A DNA stretch of 64,000 nt from Sapria himalayana. Taxonomy: Eukaryota; Streptophyta; Magnoliopsida; Malpighiales; Rafflesiaceae. Each line of letters begins with the position of its first letter. Within the stretch, counting starts at the first letter, position 1. Positions 63,871 through 64,000 of this stretch are shown here, piece after piece. Location of the stretch: positions 1-64,000 of the forward strand of contig JAREIK010017961.1 in assembly GCA_029783825.1 (NCBI GenBank). Direction: 5' to 3'. Below the pieces are notes generated by a model. It did not search any database. It worked only from the letters and a program-made list of their open reading frames with translations, and was not told where the DNA came from. The position numbers were made by a program, and so were the translations under genes.

Positions 63871-64000
63871 CTTTGCATTTGTCTTATTTTTGTATGCAAA
63901 AATTCACTTTTCTCTTGTTGTACTTGAGAAAAAACTATATAATATTTGTTTTTAAATGAATAAAGATGTGTGTGTGAATTATTTCTTGTTTTCATTCTAT

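Noticed and set aside
1..64000. tRNA, rRNA or microRNA genes
   Set aside because: No cloverleaf with conserved tRNA boxes and no rRNA stretch was seen; the MITE hairpins are too short and repeated to call microRNA precursors without expression data.

Overview
This is a plant (flowering-plant) nuclear segment, very AT-rich and made almost entirely of decayed repeats. The evidence for a plant is a chloroplast/mitochondrial-type EngB GTPase gene piece with GT-AG introns, hAT elements with 8-bp target-site duplications, Ty1/copia relics with an initiator-Met-type primer-binding remnant, and a Ty3/gypsy integrase of the Athila/Tat kind. Whether it is a monocot or a dicot cannot be told from the sequence. 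No tRNA, rRNA, CRISPR array or intact protein-coding gene was found.

Layout. About 1-45 kb is one mirror-image structure: the left arm (1-25,990) runs outward from a 2.4-kb AT-rich spacer (25,990-28,420) and recurs in reverse complement as the right arm (28,420-44,950). The mirror includes the smaller repeats within it: a 26-bp minisatellite at three loci per arm, a Ty3/gypsy integrase relic on opposite strands, TA microsatellites, and at the outer ends two palindromes of their own (A at 1-10,470, B at 40,240-44,952). A and B are each built as outer arm, ~535-bp hAT MITE, ~510-bp half-core, 140-bp loop, then the mirror of these. In A, a 1042-bp block covering part of the core and MITE has expanded into a tandem array of six copies; B keeps the simple form. 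A hAT transposase relic lies only in the left arm.

About 45-49 kb carries a second, better-preserved hAT transposase relic with GC-rich subterminal sequence. About 49.4-54.6 kb is a Ty1/copia pol relic carrying three later insertions: a Mutator-type MITE with a 9-bp duplication, a hAT-like GC-rich MITE, and a 969-bp solo LTR with a 5-bp duplication. About 55.6-57.7 kb holds three exons (minus strand) of an EngB/YihA-family GTPase, the only gene-like non-transposon sequence; a hAT MITE sits in its large intron. About 58-61.5 kb is a second copia relic with a 144-bp tandem duplication within reverse transcriptase. The last 2.5 kb is unassigned AT-rich sequence.

The notable feature is the fractal, multi-scale palindromy: hairpins in MITEs, MITEs in 1.1-kb palindromes, these in 4.7- to 10-kb palindromes, and these at both ends of a 45-kb palindrome. 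All statements rest on reading by eye; alignments, k-mer depth and long-read checks were not possible.
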